DNA of 64,000 nt from Sipunculus nudus (taxonomy: Eukaryota; Annelida; Sipuncula; Golfingiida; Sipunculidae): positions 59,341,676 through 59,405,675 of the forward strand of contig CM049316.1 in the NCBI GenBank assembly GCA_026874595.1, written 5' to 3'. The notes beneath the pieces are model-generated. The model was not told the origin of the DNA and did not search any database. It worked only from the letters and a program-made list of their open reading frames with translations. Numbering within the stretch: the stretch's first letter is position 1; each line of letters opens with the position of its first letter. The position numbers and the translations under genes are program-made. Shown here one piece after another: positions 26,701 to 38,700 of this stretch.

Positions 26701-29700
26701 TGTTCAAAGCTTAAAGAGGAAAAGTGAACTTTCAAATCATCATGCCTTCTTGCCGTCGGCATCCAATGCCGACCAGGCTAAAATGGGTAGCCACGGAGTT
26801 TTATTATTATGAAGTCTGTCATGATTATGCTTTTTGCTTAGTTTGTCATGTTAAGAATGGTCTTTAAAATATAGAAAAGCCAAAATAAAAAAAAATTGTA
26901 AAAAAAAAAAATTTCCGACCTACCTACCCTATTTTTAAAGTCCATGTAATTGGAAGCAGAACATTTTTTTTTGGCCTTACCTACCAATCAGGGAAGAACC
27001 CTGTCAATTTAAATATCACACGGTCAAAGTTGCAGGACAATCCTGATTTACATGCTGACCAGGCTTACAGTTTAATACATCTAATGAAATTGTGCCCCTC
27101 TTGCTAGGGATGCTCTGCTTTTCAGTGCCTACATCTTCATACATGTCTGTCATTGATTCAGTTGTTAAAACCTATTTCGTAAATACTGTTAAGAGTGAGT
27201 ACCTCTGCCTGTACATGACATTAGGCCCTTTATTAAAGTTTCTAAAGCATCACTCTGGAAGGTTATGGGCCTTTTGCGGAGCTCAATCTGACCTGTCCCT
27301 GTATTAGTTGAAAGTGGCAAAGGCCAATCACTTAACAGGTTTTCAGACTTACACCTGGAATTTCTTGGATTTTGGTATCAGATCTTGATACTTTTATTGA
27401 GGAAGTTTACATCAGTTCGGCCCCATTTTGTGCATTACATCATGAGCAGTTGTTAAACAAACAAGATTATACCGCAGTGATATTTAAGAGGGATGTTTCT
27501 TAAATCATTCCCCTGGACTATGAATTAAAAAGCTTCACATGTCATCAGTATATTGTACAGCCAGCCTCTGATTCTGCTAAAAAAATTGGAATCTTTTGTC
27601 TGGACAAGTTGGACTTGAAAAATTGTGTGCTCAACCATTGGGGGGGGGGATTTATTTGAATTTTGAGCTAATGACTTTGAATCAACACCAGGCAGTATAA
27701 TGACAATTGGTCTGATTTTACGGTTGGTTCATAGCACTAGCAAATCTGTCAGTATCTGCTGTGAGTTTTGATTTGTTAGCCAGAAACTTGAGTCTGAATT
27801 CCAGCTGGTTATAAATTCATTCTTGAATAAATTTCAGAAAATTCTCAACTCCAGGACATGCATTTGTGAAGCTGTGATATTTGTACATCTGTATCCTCAG
27901 TCTCAGTCTGCATCTGTGTCCTTATATAGAACTTCATTTGTACATATTGTTACGGTCCCAAACAAACAACTCAGGTCGAACTGTAACATACATGCTCAGA
28001 CACGTTCTCTTCAAATGAATACGTAACCTAAATATGGATGCAAAAACAGTGCTATATTAATATATTATATACATTCGTACACAAATAATATAATAGTCAA
28101 TACATACCACAATTTTTAACAAAGTCTCTGAAGAAAAATTGAGTCTCTAATATAGAAAAATAACGAACTGCAACGAAATACTTAACTGAATCCGGTATAT
28201 GAGAAACTGAGGTCCATCTTCAACACAAAGTTTTATTACGTAAACATAATTGTGAGCTGTTTCTGTATTAATGAGAATTTTCTCTGTTAAAGTTTATACG
28301 CTGGAGTAAGCCAACCGAAAATTTTCCCTTACTGGGCCTATTATCGCCCATCCCGCCTCGTTCCCATGTATCTAGGTCACACTTCCGTTTCCTGTAATCA
28401 CATTTTTCTTCTGGCGTCAGCCATGATGGAAGTGTGATCACGCTCTGCGCGATTCGTCCACTGTTTTGGTTTGTACAGTCGGGTTTGCCAACTGAATTGT
28501 AAGTAGTGATTCTTTTTCCCTTCCCGCCATGGAGACCCCTTACTGTTCTTCTTGTGGTTTATTAATCCCCACTTGGGATTCTCACCCCACTTGTTTCACC
28601 TGCCGTTCACACAATGACATCTGCCGGGGCCCTGCAGATCCCTGCTTCTTTTGTCAGCCATGGTCGTCTGACAAATGGGCCATGTTCCATGCCTGGTCCC
28701 ATTTCCAGTTGTAGGGGTTCCCCGTACACGGTGACCTTATCTGGTCCCGTTGTTCCCATGGGGGGGGGGGGGGATCCTACCATGGGTGGACTCAACACGT
28801 CCGTGTTACGTTCCCCATCCAAATTAACCTGTGAAGTTTTTTCCCAGTGGTTCTACCGCTAAATATCTTTCCTATTATTTCATCACATTCGGCCCCAGTC
28901 TGCTTATACCATTTTGAGTAAACTCTCACGTTTTTGCTCTTCCATGGTGTCGGATCTAGACGATTCATCTAGACCCACGTCCGTTCGCCCGATTGCCTCT
29001 CCTTCCCTGTTCTCGGCCTTCGCCTGCTGCCCTCCCCGCCGGCCCCCCACCCGCTTCCTTCTTTGTTTCCGGAGCCAGCTGTTGCTGTCACGCTGGCTTC
29101 CTCGGGGCTTCATAGGGCTGAGGTAAGTAATTCCGCTTTTTTTCAGCTGCCTTCGCTTCCTGTGAATCCTGCTGCTCCGGCGGGCTGCTCTGCGATCCTT
29201 GGCCGGCCGGCCACCGCTTTGTTTCAGACTACGGCTGCTGTTCCGCTAACGGGCCCGGTTCCTGTGGCTTTTCGGATCGGTCCTGCTGCTGGCCGACTGC
29301 GGCTTCTTTTTTTCCAGCCTCCAGTAGTTCCGGCTCCACGGGTTTCCCTGGATCCCCTATCCCGGGGTTCTCCAGCGTCCCTGTCCTCTCACACGGCCGA
29401 TCCAGCCCTGGCATAAGATCAGTGGTCAGCGATCACGCTGCAACGCCAGGCTTGGCGTACGCGCACCACTGCGCTGCTGGACCTCGTTGCTACCTCCACG
29501 AAGGAGACGCAACCTGATGGTCTGAAGTTTCCTCGTTCACAGCCTTTGACTTCCACGGTGTCGGCGGCCGGTTCTTTTTTTTTTTAATCCGGCCGCCCGT
29601 CATTCGCCTTCCTCTTAACCCGCCGGTGTGTATGGCATTCCCCGTTAATACAGTTGAACTTTCAGGGGAACACCACGCCGCTGTCTCGGGGTTGATCTTG

Positions 29701-32700
29701 ACCACTACCGGGGCCCCGGTACCGCCCTGGTCACATACGGCGTGGTCCCCCGGCAACCTCTGGACCTCCCGAGGGTACCGGGAGTCATGTTTTGATCGTT
29801 TGATCCCTTTTCCGGATCATCCTGCCGTTCCTTAGGCGCCCATACGTCTGGAGACTGGGCTGGTACAACCGCCGCCCCGATAACCGACTGTCAACTGCCG
29901 GTTTTAGAATGGCTCGGCCGTCCGGCGGCGGGGTTGGTTAATGATTTCCACTAACCTCCTCGCCGTCTCCACGGATCTGCCACACTCAATGATATCTGTC
30001 ACGCGTCAGCCCCTGACTGTGCTGAACACCAGCAGATTACTTGGCGTATTGAAGATATTGTATTTACCGCGCCTCTCGGCCTGTATCCATTCATTAAGTA
30101 CCTTGAACCTGAACTCCGGCTGATTTGGCTGAGCTTGACGCTAACTTTTTCGGGATATCTTCTGTTTGGCGGCCACCTTTGGCCCCTCTTAGCCCGTGCA
30201 TTGGATCGTTCCGACTGGCCCGCCAGCTCCCGTTCGGGAACTCCTCCTCCACGCCTGTCTCACCACATTCCGCAGTCGCGGCCTTCCTGTACGGCCCTCT
30301 CATCGGCTCGTCGGGTCCCCGCTCCGTCGTCCCGTCCTTCCGGCCGTACCAGTCGTGCACAGCCTTTCATGGTCGTTCCTCGAGCCGAGATTCGACCCAG
30401 AAATGACTCATTTGGTCCGGTTGGCGCTCGTCTAGGCAACCTATTTTCCCGCTTGGGCGAGCATAACGTCACATTGTTTCATTCTCAGCTCAATCACGTT
30501 CGGGTTCCGTTTTATGCTTTTTGCACGATCCTCCAGTCACCCTGCAACCGTTCTAACTTGGACCTTCCGGATGCTTGTCACATTCCCTTCTGTCCGTCAT
30601 CCCTACTGTTTCTTAAATAAGCCTTCCAGAACCGCGTGTATATATTACGTACCCTTCCGTTCGGGGTCAATGTGGGCCCTGGATTTTTCCGCTGCTGAGT
30701 ATAGCGAAGTCCTCCCCACGGTCACTTGCGGCTCTTATCTGTGCTCCCTTTCCTGGCTGATTGGCTTATCCAGGCGGCCGTCGCTCTCTCTTACGGGCGC
30801 ACCTCTCACGGGTTCTCGATTACTCAGGAACCTTGGCTTTCTTGTCTATACAGTGACGTCCCCCCTCCCTCCCACCCTGGGTGTGACAATCGATTTTGCG
30901 ACAGGGACTGCATCTCTTTTGCGCGCATTTGCTCTCAAGCTCAGGACGCCGATTAGTTCCTTTCTTGCGTCTCGCTGTATCGATTCTCGTGCCGCTGCTT
31001 CTCTTCACAACAATCTCCACTGGGCCGCCGATTCGTTCCGTTCGGTCGGTTATATCTCCGTCCGGTTCAGTCTCTCCTGCGCGCTCACGGCCTTCTCCCT
31101 CTCCATTCGGTCCGTCCTGCGGTCCTGCCGTATCCACGTACGTGGCGGACCCTTCGCCCCTGACTGGACCTTTCTTTTCTCCTTCAGGAAGTTCCTTTTT
31201 TGCAGGAGATCGCTTGTCCGGTATTTCCCGACACATCTCTCCTTGGTTGGGGTGCCCATATGGCCGATCTCCGCGCCTCAGGAATATGGTCCCCGTCGGA
31301 TCGTCTGCTGCATATCAATTTCCTGGAACTGCGTGCCGTTTGTCACACGATCTCCCGCTGGTACCCCTGCTTGCTCGGCCGTCACATTCTCGTCCGGACC
31401 GACAACACCCCGGTCGTGGCGTATATCCACCCGCAGGGCGGTCCTCGGTCTCCCTCACTGATGCAGAAGACCTACCTTTTGTTCGATCTATGCATCTCTC
31501 TCCGGGCCTCGATTCGTGCGTTGCATCTTCCGGGCGTGTCGATCATTCTTGCTGACGCCCTTTCCCGTCGCCCTGCGTCTCCTCCTCCACCGGTGCTCCT
31601 TCCGCTCCCGGTTGTTTGGTGTTTTTTTGCTCACCTGGGGCGTCCGGAATTCGATTTGTTTGATTTTCTGTCCCCCCCCCCCCACGACGCGTCTACGTCA
31701 CCCTTGCGTCCGTCTCCCCCCGCCACCCCCGCTGTCCGTGTGGTCTCACCGGTTTCTCTTTGCGTTTCCGGTGCCTCATCTCATCCGCTTGTCCCGCGCG
31801 GACCGGACCGCTCTAGTTCTCATCCTACAGTTTCATCCTGAGGCTCCCTGGTTTTCTCTGTGGCGCTTGCTTATCTCTAGGCCCCCGCTTCTTCTACCGC
31901 TCCGGATTGATCTCCCATCGTTCCCACGAGCCCGTCGCCCATTTCGGTCGTGCCCTCTGTGCGCATGCATCCTCTCCTCGGACACCTCATAGATCAGGGC
32001 ATTTCCAGTCCGGCTGCTCTCCTTGCCTCGGCTCCCCGTCGCCGTGCTTCGGCCCGCATCTATGACTCCCGGTGGCGTCTCTTCACCGGTTGGGCGTCTG
32101 CCCGCGGAATCTCTCCTTTAGATCCGTCCCTTGCGGTGGTTTTTGGATTTTTCGTGTTTTTACTGCTGGATAAACATTTATCCTATCCGTCGCTGCGTGG
32201 CTATCGTGCCGCCCTGTTGTCTGTGCTCCGTCCGCTCGGTCACGATCGTGACCTCCCTCATCCGTTGGTGACGGATTTTCTCAAGGGGGTACATGCCCGC
32301 GCATCTCATCCTCGCTATGTCGCGCCTTCCTGGCGCCTGGACGTAGTCTTCCGTCACCTTGGTGAACCCCTTCTGAGCCTCGGCACATCTTCTGCATTTG
32401 TCTCGGAAATTGGTTTTCCTCCTTGCTATTACTTCTGCTGGTCACCGCTCTGAGCTACCTGCCCTAGTGGCCGACTGTCCATTTCCACTCCATTGCGGCA
32501 GACATTGCTTTGGCCACCTTACCTTTCCCTACTGACTTTATCAGAAGTACCGTTGTTCGATGCTCCTCCGTTAACCTGGCACGTTCCGGCCCTCCCTTAC
32601 TGCCAGTGCCGTTACGGGGCTCACGTTTGCCCTGTTCGTGCTTTCCGTTCCTCTCTTCGAGGTACTCATTCTCCAAGGGGGGGGGGGGGCGCAAGAAGTT

Positions 32701-35700
32701 GTTTATTTCAACAAAAGTCACTACATCAAACAAAGAAATTAACCCTATCTCCATTCGTGCCTGGCTAAAAGCTACCATTGTCTCAGCATATGAATCTGCT
32801 TCTCAGTCATCATTGGAGCAGCTTCACGTCAAGGCTCATGACGTCAGGGCCATTTCTCCGTCTTTGGCCCCTTTATCGGGGATTTCCCCGAACCAACTGG
32901 TCAAGAAGGCTCTTAGATGTCGCCTTCTACCTTCCCCGCTTCTATCTGTCGGATGTCATGTCGGGGCCCTGTGATTTTGGCGGTTGAGGTCCTACCGTTC
33001 TCCAGACTGTCCTCTACTCCTACATCGGTTCCGGCGCCAACGTCTTTGTCTGATTCCTCACTGCTGTGATGTTCTCCTCTTTCCGTCGTTCCTGGTAGGT
33101 ATCCCCTCCCCAAGGTTTATCTGTCCTATTCTCATTAATACAGAAACAGCTCACAATCATGTTTACGTAATAAAACCGCCCCATTCCCTCCCTGTGAATG
33201 ATGGTTTTGTTAGTAAACTGTTGTGAGCTTTTCTGTATTACAAACAACGCTCCCTCCCAGTCCACTTCCTTCCGCCTTGGAAAAATGTGATTACAGGAAA
33301 CGTAAGTGTGACCTAGATACACGGGAACGAGGCGGGATGGGCGATAATAGGCCAAATAAGGGAAAATTTTCGGTTGGCTTACTCTGGCGTATAAACTTTA
33401 ACAGAGAAAATTCTCATTAATTCAGAAAAGCTCACAACAGTTTACTAACAAAACCACCATTCACAGGGAGGGAATGGGGGGTTCGGGCACACACAAAACT
33501 AAAGTCCTGTATTAATCCATGTGGCACCAGAAAAAATAAAGTCTCTCCTCTTCCTACATAATAAAGTTCATATCGTTGTTCATGGCATCCCGTGGGCTTC
33601 GGGACCAAGAGCCCAAAGTAACGGTCCCCGAGGAAAACAGTAACGTGGCATAGCAAAATCGATAGTCCCACCTCATACTGCAGGCGAGTTTGGTTTATAG
33701 GCTTCCAACAATAGGTGGAAACTGCAGAAGTTTATGGTTTTGCTTGAGAGAAAAGATAGCGCTGTCATTTCAGCAAAACCAGTACTGAATGATCCCACAA
33801 TAGTGTTTATGCTTCTCAAAGTGCGTCAGTAGTCACTGATAGCGGGGTGGATCCAAAAACGTGGAAACGGGGGTGGTTACATCACTTCATGGTGTCATCT
33901 TATGATGTCCGGATGAGTCCCCAGGCAACAATATTCTCTACATAACATGACAATTTGATGTTAGACTTACAGGAAAGGTACCTGTAACAGTATGTTTTAT
34001 ATTATAATTTTTATTGCAGGTTTTACAGAGGTATTTGATGATGAGTATGATGGTTCCAGAGGGGACAAAGGACAGTGTAGGTGAGAAATCACAGTTTACT
34101 AATATAATATGAATAAAACATGGCATAGCAATCTTCTTAAATATATGATATATTTTAGGAGACTGTGTGTAAGTTAAAATTACTTAAAAGACCAGTTGCA
34201 TTGCTTATTTGTTGCACCACTTTCATTAGATCATGTCATATGAATCACTTTAGATTAAAATGGCGGGCAGCATTAAAAAATTGTGTATACATGATTAAAG
34301 ATTGTATGAGGTTTAAATTGTAAACATTTATAGATACTACAAGTCTGTCCATACAATGACGTGTAGTATTCTATCTTTGGGACCTGTCTGTGTCACTCAG
34401 AAGTTATCTTTAAATATGTTAATCAAGTGCCACTCAGCTATTGGTTCATCATATGCTGGTGGGAGGTTATGTTGTGTTTGTTTGTATGTTTTGCATTGAT
34501 TAACACTGTCATGTTTGTTTTCCAGAGGATGAGTCACAGCTTAGAGTAAAGAGTCTGTGTTTAGAGATCATGTGTAAAATCATCAGCACGGTAAGTTCTT
34601 GTTGATTGCACAGCAGGAAATGTCAATGCATAGCATGATATTCAGGCCCTTCCTTTGAGTTATTATGTTCTGTTTCATAATAAACTGTTCTGACATAAAT
34701 TAACATGCTCTTAATAGTCTTACCCAATTTAAATATTTATAAATCATTTATTTAAATTGTTTATAATTTTAAGTAACGTGATGCAGTATAACACAGAATT
34801 TTCATTGGGAAAGGGCTAGCTCACATTGTAACTAGATTCCAAGCCATTCTAGAAGTCATGGAAGACCTTGAAATGAGTGTAACATTTCTCAAGCCAAGGG
34901 AAAGACTGGGAATCTCAGAGAAATGTCACAGGATGTGACTGGACTGAAAATGATATGTTAAAGTTTATTTTATGTGCATATCCACTGGATCATATGCAGG
35001 GTTTGCTCTATGTTACAGTATATGCAATGGTCTTCGTTTAACCCTAAGCTTAATCGTCTATTGTTAACTGGAGTAGTATTGAAGCTTAAATTGTCAAAGT
35101 TTTAATAGGTCAGCGGGTAAAAATTTGAGAAGGTGAGTCAGGGAATTTTAGTTTACATTGATGTTGGGAAGACAGCAGTCAAATACAATTAGGAGAACTT
35201 TCCTTTAATGAGATGCTGGTGAGCTTGTGATCCAAACTTTTATGGTGCAACATATGTGCTTTTTGTGTGCTGTTACATTTAGATAGTTACTTAATATGTA
35301 CCTTTGAACTCTGTTGTAGAATGTGGGTGAGAAGCTGGGTAGGCTCCTTGGAGAGCAGGATGACTTTATGAATTACCTCTTCACGCTGCTCATACACAGC
35401 AAGACAGCGTACATTGCTGCTCAGATGATAGAGGACATTCTGCAGGCCAGAAGAACCATCCTCAATCTCAATACTATCAGTAAGTATAGGAAAAACAGAA
35501 AAACACACAGGAATCATGAATTGGAAATTTTACATTTTGTTTGGGAGAATAGAAAACCTCTCTGTATATTGATATCTCTGTTGTGGATACATCAGGCAGT
35601 GTCATTATTAGAAACTGGAGATCCCCAACCTGTAACATGCTCATCTTTTATTCTTTTGGTCTAAGAACCTGTTCCTTGCAGTGTCTTGTTAGGAGTTTCG

Positions 35701-38700
35701 AAGGTCTTCCTCTTGAATTTATGCAGTTCTCTTTGCAGGTAAACCTGTAGAGGTTCACATAAACAGATAATTCAATTCTCTGAATGCATTTTCTGTATGC
35801 CAAGGACATTTGTTAAGGCACAGCGGCATCATCTAAACCATTTGAAATCTTGATCCCCTTTTATTGTGTGAAAAAATGTCTGACCTAATTATTGATATTA
35901 GGAAGATTATATAAACTTTAAAATGTAAATACCATATCTGTTGACTTATTAACAGCCTCATACATTTAAAAAAGAATTATTGTCAATCTCCACCAGAAAT
36001 GTCACTGTTGTGGGTGGATATATGATATATAGCCTTTTGTCTTCTGAATATATTTCTTACAGAATTAACAAGGTGAATTAATTGTATCCGCCAAAACGAA
36101 GTTTTGCCGATACTATGTTTTTGACCGGGTTCCGCCGCCGCCGCCCCCGCGTTCATTTCCGGAGAACTCCTCTGAGACTACTGGACAGATTTTTTTCTGA
36201 AACTTACACAAATTATTGGGTCATATGTGAACTGGTGCCTAACCAAGTGACCTTGACCTCTGACCTTTCCTCTCTGCCCAGCGTCCGTTTGTGCGTCTGT
36301 TTCTACACATAAACTCATATATCTCGGGGAACCGTTTGACCGATTAGGAAAAATTTTTTTACACAAATGTAGCCCTGGGATAGCTTTATAACATACACAA
36401 CAAAAGGTGGCACCACCTGCAACCATGTTTGCACAGTGTCCATCTGTTCATCTGCTTTGGGTTAAAATCACTCATATCTCTGCAGTGGATTGACCAAATT
36501 ACCTGTAATTCGGCATGCATATACAACCCGCATAGCTTTCTTGATTTTATGACAGGTGGCGCCACCTACATTCACGTTAATGCTGCAGACATCCAAGCTC
36601 ATATCTCGGGAACCGTTTGACCAATCAGGAAAAAAAAAATTACACAAATGTAGCCCTCGGATAGCTTTATAACATACACAAAAATGGTGGCGCCACCTGC
36701 AGTCATTTTTGTGCAGCGTCCATCTGTTTGTCTGCTGTAGGATAAAATCACTCCTATCTCTGCAGTGGTTTGACTTTTCCACATGAAATTTTGCATGTGT
36801 ATACATCTTGGATAGTTTCTCGTTCAAATAACAGGTGGCACCACCTACAATCATGTTTATGTGGCAGAGATCCATTCTAATATGTAACACGTAACTCTGT
36901 ATCCCCTTGCCACTCAATCCATGCCTCACTTCACCGGTCCTTCTCTGATTTTGGTGGATACACGTTGTCGCTTTGACTACCCGTATTCTAGTTTTATAAG
37001 AAAATGCAACCTTTCACTGTTTTATAAGCCAATAAATTTAAAGGGATACATACATAATGAAGTCTGTTTATACCTGCAGAAAACCTGAGATTATTGATCA
37101 GTGAGATGAATGATAACCAGCTTGCCAACCTGTGCCGTATTCTTGCAGTCACCATATCAGACCTAGATGTGTTTGAAAACAAATCCTCATGTAAGTTCTG
37201 TATTACAAAAATGAGATACTGTGAAAATATAGATGCCAGATGAGCTGAGCATACTTCTATTCAACTGGAGTAAAACATTTCATGCTCTTATATTAAATTT
37301 TTACAGAAGTTTACAGTATTGACTAGTAATAGCATCAATATTTAAATACATGAGGGGGCACTGCAGTGGGCTTGATGGGAAAATCATCAGTTGTATCACA
37401 CACAGACACATCACAGGGAGGAGGAGGAGAGAGAGAATAGGACAGAAGTTGCACACATGCATAAACATATCACCATTTATGAAAATCTATATTGTTTAAG
37501 TACAGACATTAAAATATAAATTAAACTGAACTGTTAATAATGTAAACTGATTTCATCACTGAGACATCTGTATGATACATGAAGCAGTTTAGTACAGTAT
37601 TTCTGGATTACTGGTGTTAACATTTTTTATTTCTTTCCAGTGTTTGCACAAAACAAGCAGAAAAGAAGTAAAGGTTTTGTCAATGTCAGGGACATCAACC
37701 AAGGTGGGGACTTGTTCCTGTCTTCTGTTATTACTTTCTTATATGTATAAAGAACATACTCTATTTTTGAGAATTATTATTGTGGATTTTCATATTGATT
37801 CTTCACAATTTATTAGGCTAATATAACCTGTGATCTTTTTGACTAATTTTAGCTTTTCTATAATTCTTAATTTAGATATATTCTTGCAGTATTTTGCAAC
37901 AATCAGAATAAATATCTTAAGAGTTATGGAACTGAAAATTATATTCCGCTCATTCTTTAGTTTGTTCTCAGTCTTTAACATTTCATATTACGTCTTTGCT
38001 GCATGGTCTGCCTTACTTCATTTGTTATAAAATGTTTTCTCTTATTTGAACCGTTGTATTTAACCATCCCATCCTGTCTTACTTAAGTTTGATATAATTA
38101 TAACAGTGTAGTTGTATTAGTGTTCTGAGTATAAATGTGAATTTCCTCTAAATAAATTTATATTTCAGAACATTTGCTGTCAATCCCAAACCTACTTGCC
38201 AGACTAGTCCGCCTTGCCACCTCTTCAAACTGTAAGTTATAACAAAAAACGTGATGTAATGAAGTACAGTAGCATTCCTGGTGTGTTAGAGGTAGTTATG
38301 ATCAGTTAGTGTGATCAAAGATTTGTGATTAGATGGTGCAATAGTCACTGTTCAGATAGCATTTTGGCTTTTCATAATTCATATATACGTTTGTCTCCAA
38401 TCCATGGTAACCTTGGTTTGAATATTTGATGTAAATTGTTTATGTTTATCTCTTATTTCTGATTAATATGATACCATTCAATTAATATTACTAGCTGTAG
38501 ATTATTGCCCATTTGTAACAGTAAACAAATAATAGGAATTCTGCACAATGGAGCTTTGAAGAAGAATTACCAAGTCATTCGCAATTAGCCTTTACATCAA
38601 ATTCAGCCATGTATTTCAAACTATGCTCAATTTCTTAAAATCATTGAAAACGTGTTTTGAAAATCAAAAAGACTTGCACTTTGCAATAGTCATAATCTTA

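Larger units (their letters stand above)
28230..33481 (+). mobile_element. DIRS-type tyrosine-recombinase retrotransposon, decayed
   Basis: Three independent signs agree. (1) It has inverted terminal repeats of about 157 bp (28252-28408 and 33280-33437). (2) An internal complementary region at 33128-33240 is the reverse complement of the left terminus fused directly to that of the right terminus, as in DIRS replication models. (3) Protein remnants occur in DIRS order: Cys/His gag-like, reverse transcriptase, RNase H, a methylase-like segment and tyrosine recombinase. The element is far richer in G+C than the flanking intron. Stops and frame changes interrupt every long frame, so this copy is not autonomous. 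It lies in the same orientation as TRPC4AP. There is no target duplication, as expected for recombinase integration. Confidence 0.9.
25111..34019 (+). other. TRPC4AP intron 3, expanded by transposable elements
   Basis: 8.9 kb, the largest intron. Contents in order: an AGGTCA-bearing repeat (about 25606-27040) interrupted by a 704-bp MITE (26276-26979), unremarkable sequence to 28229, a DIRS-type retrotransposon (28230-33481), then about 500 bases of non-repeat-looking sequence. Confidence 0.8.

Noticed and set aside
30820-31236. 138-codon minus-strand frame and other minus-strand frames inside the DIRS element
   Set aside because: These are shadows of GC-rich RT/RNase H coding sequence; the motifs lie on the plus strand.
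28230-33481. LTR retrotransposon or endogenous retrovirus
   Set aside because: The ends are inverted, not direct; there is no protease or integrase signal, and a tyrosine recombinase with an internal complementary region is present.
35323-35664. Plus-strand frame of 113 codons continuing past exon 6
   Set aside because: The part after 35479 lacks TRPC4AP similarity; the donor ATCA-GTAAGT is strong and joins exon 7 in phase.
36083-36312. Plus-strand frame of 76 codons at the start of the family B element
   Set aside because: It lies in the GC-rich terminal hairpin and CCG tract of a noncoding repeat and is not kept in the nested copy.
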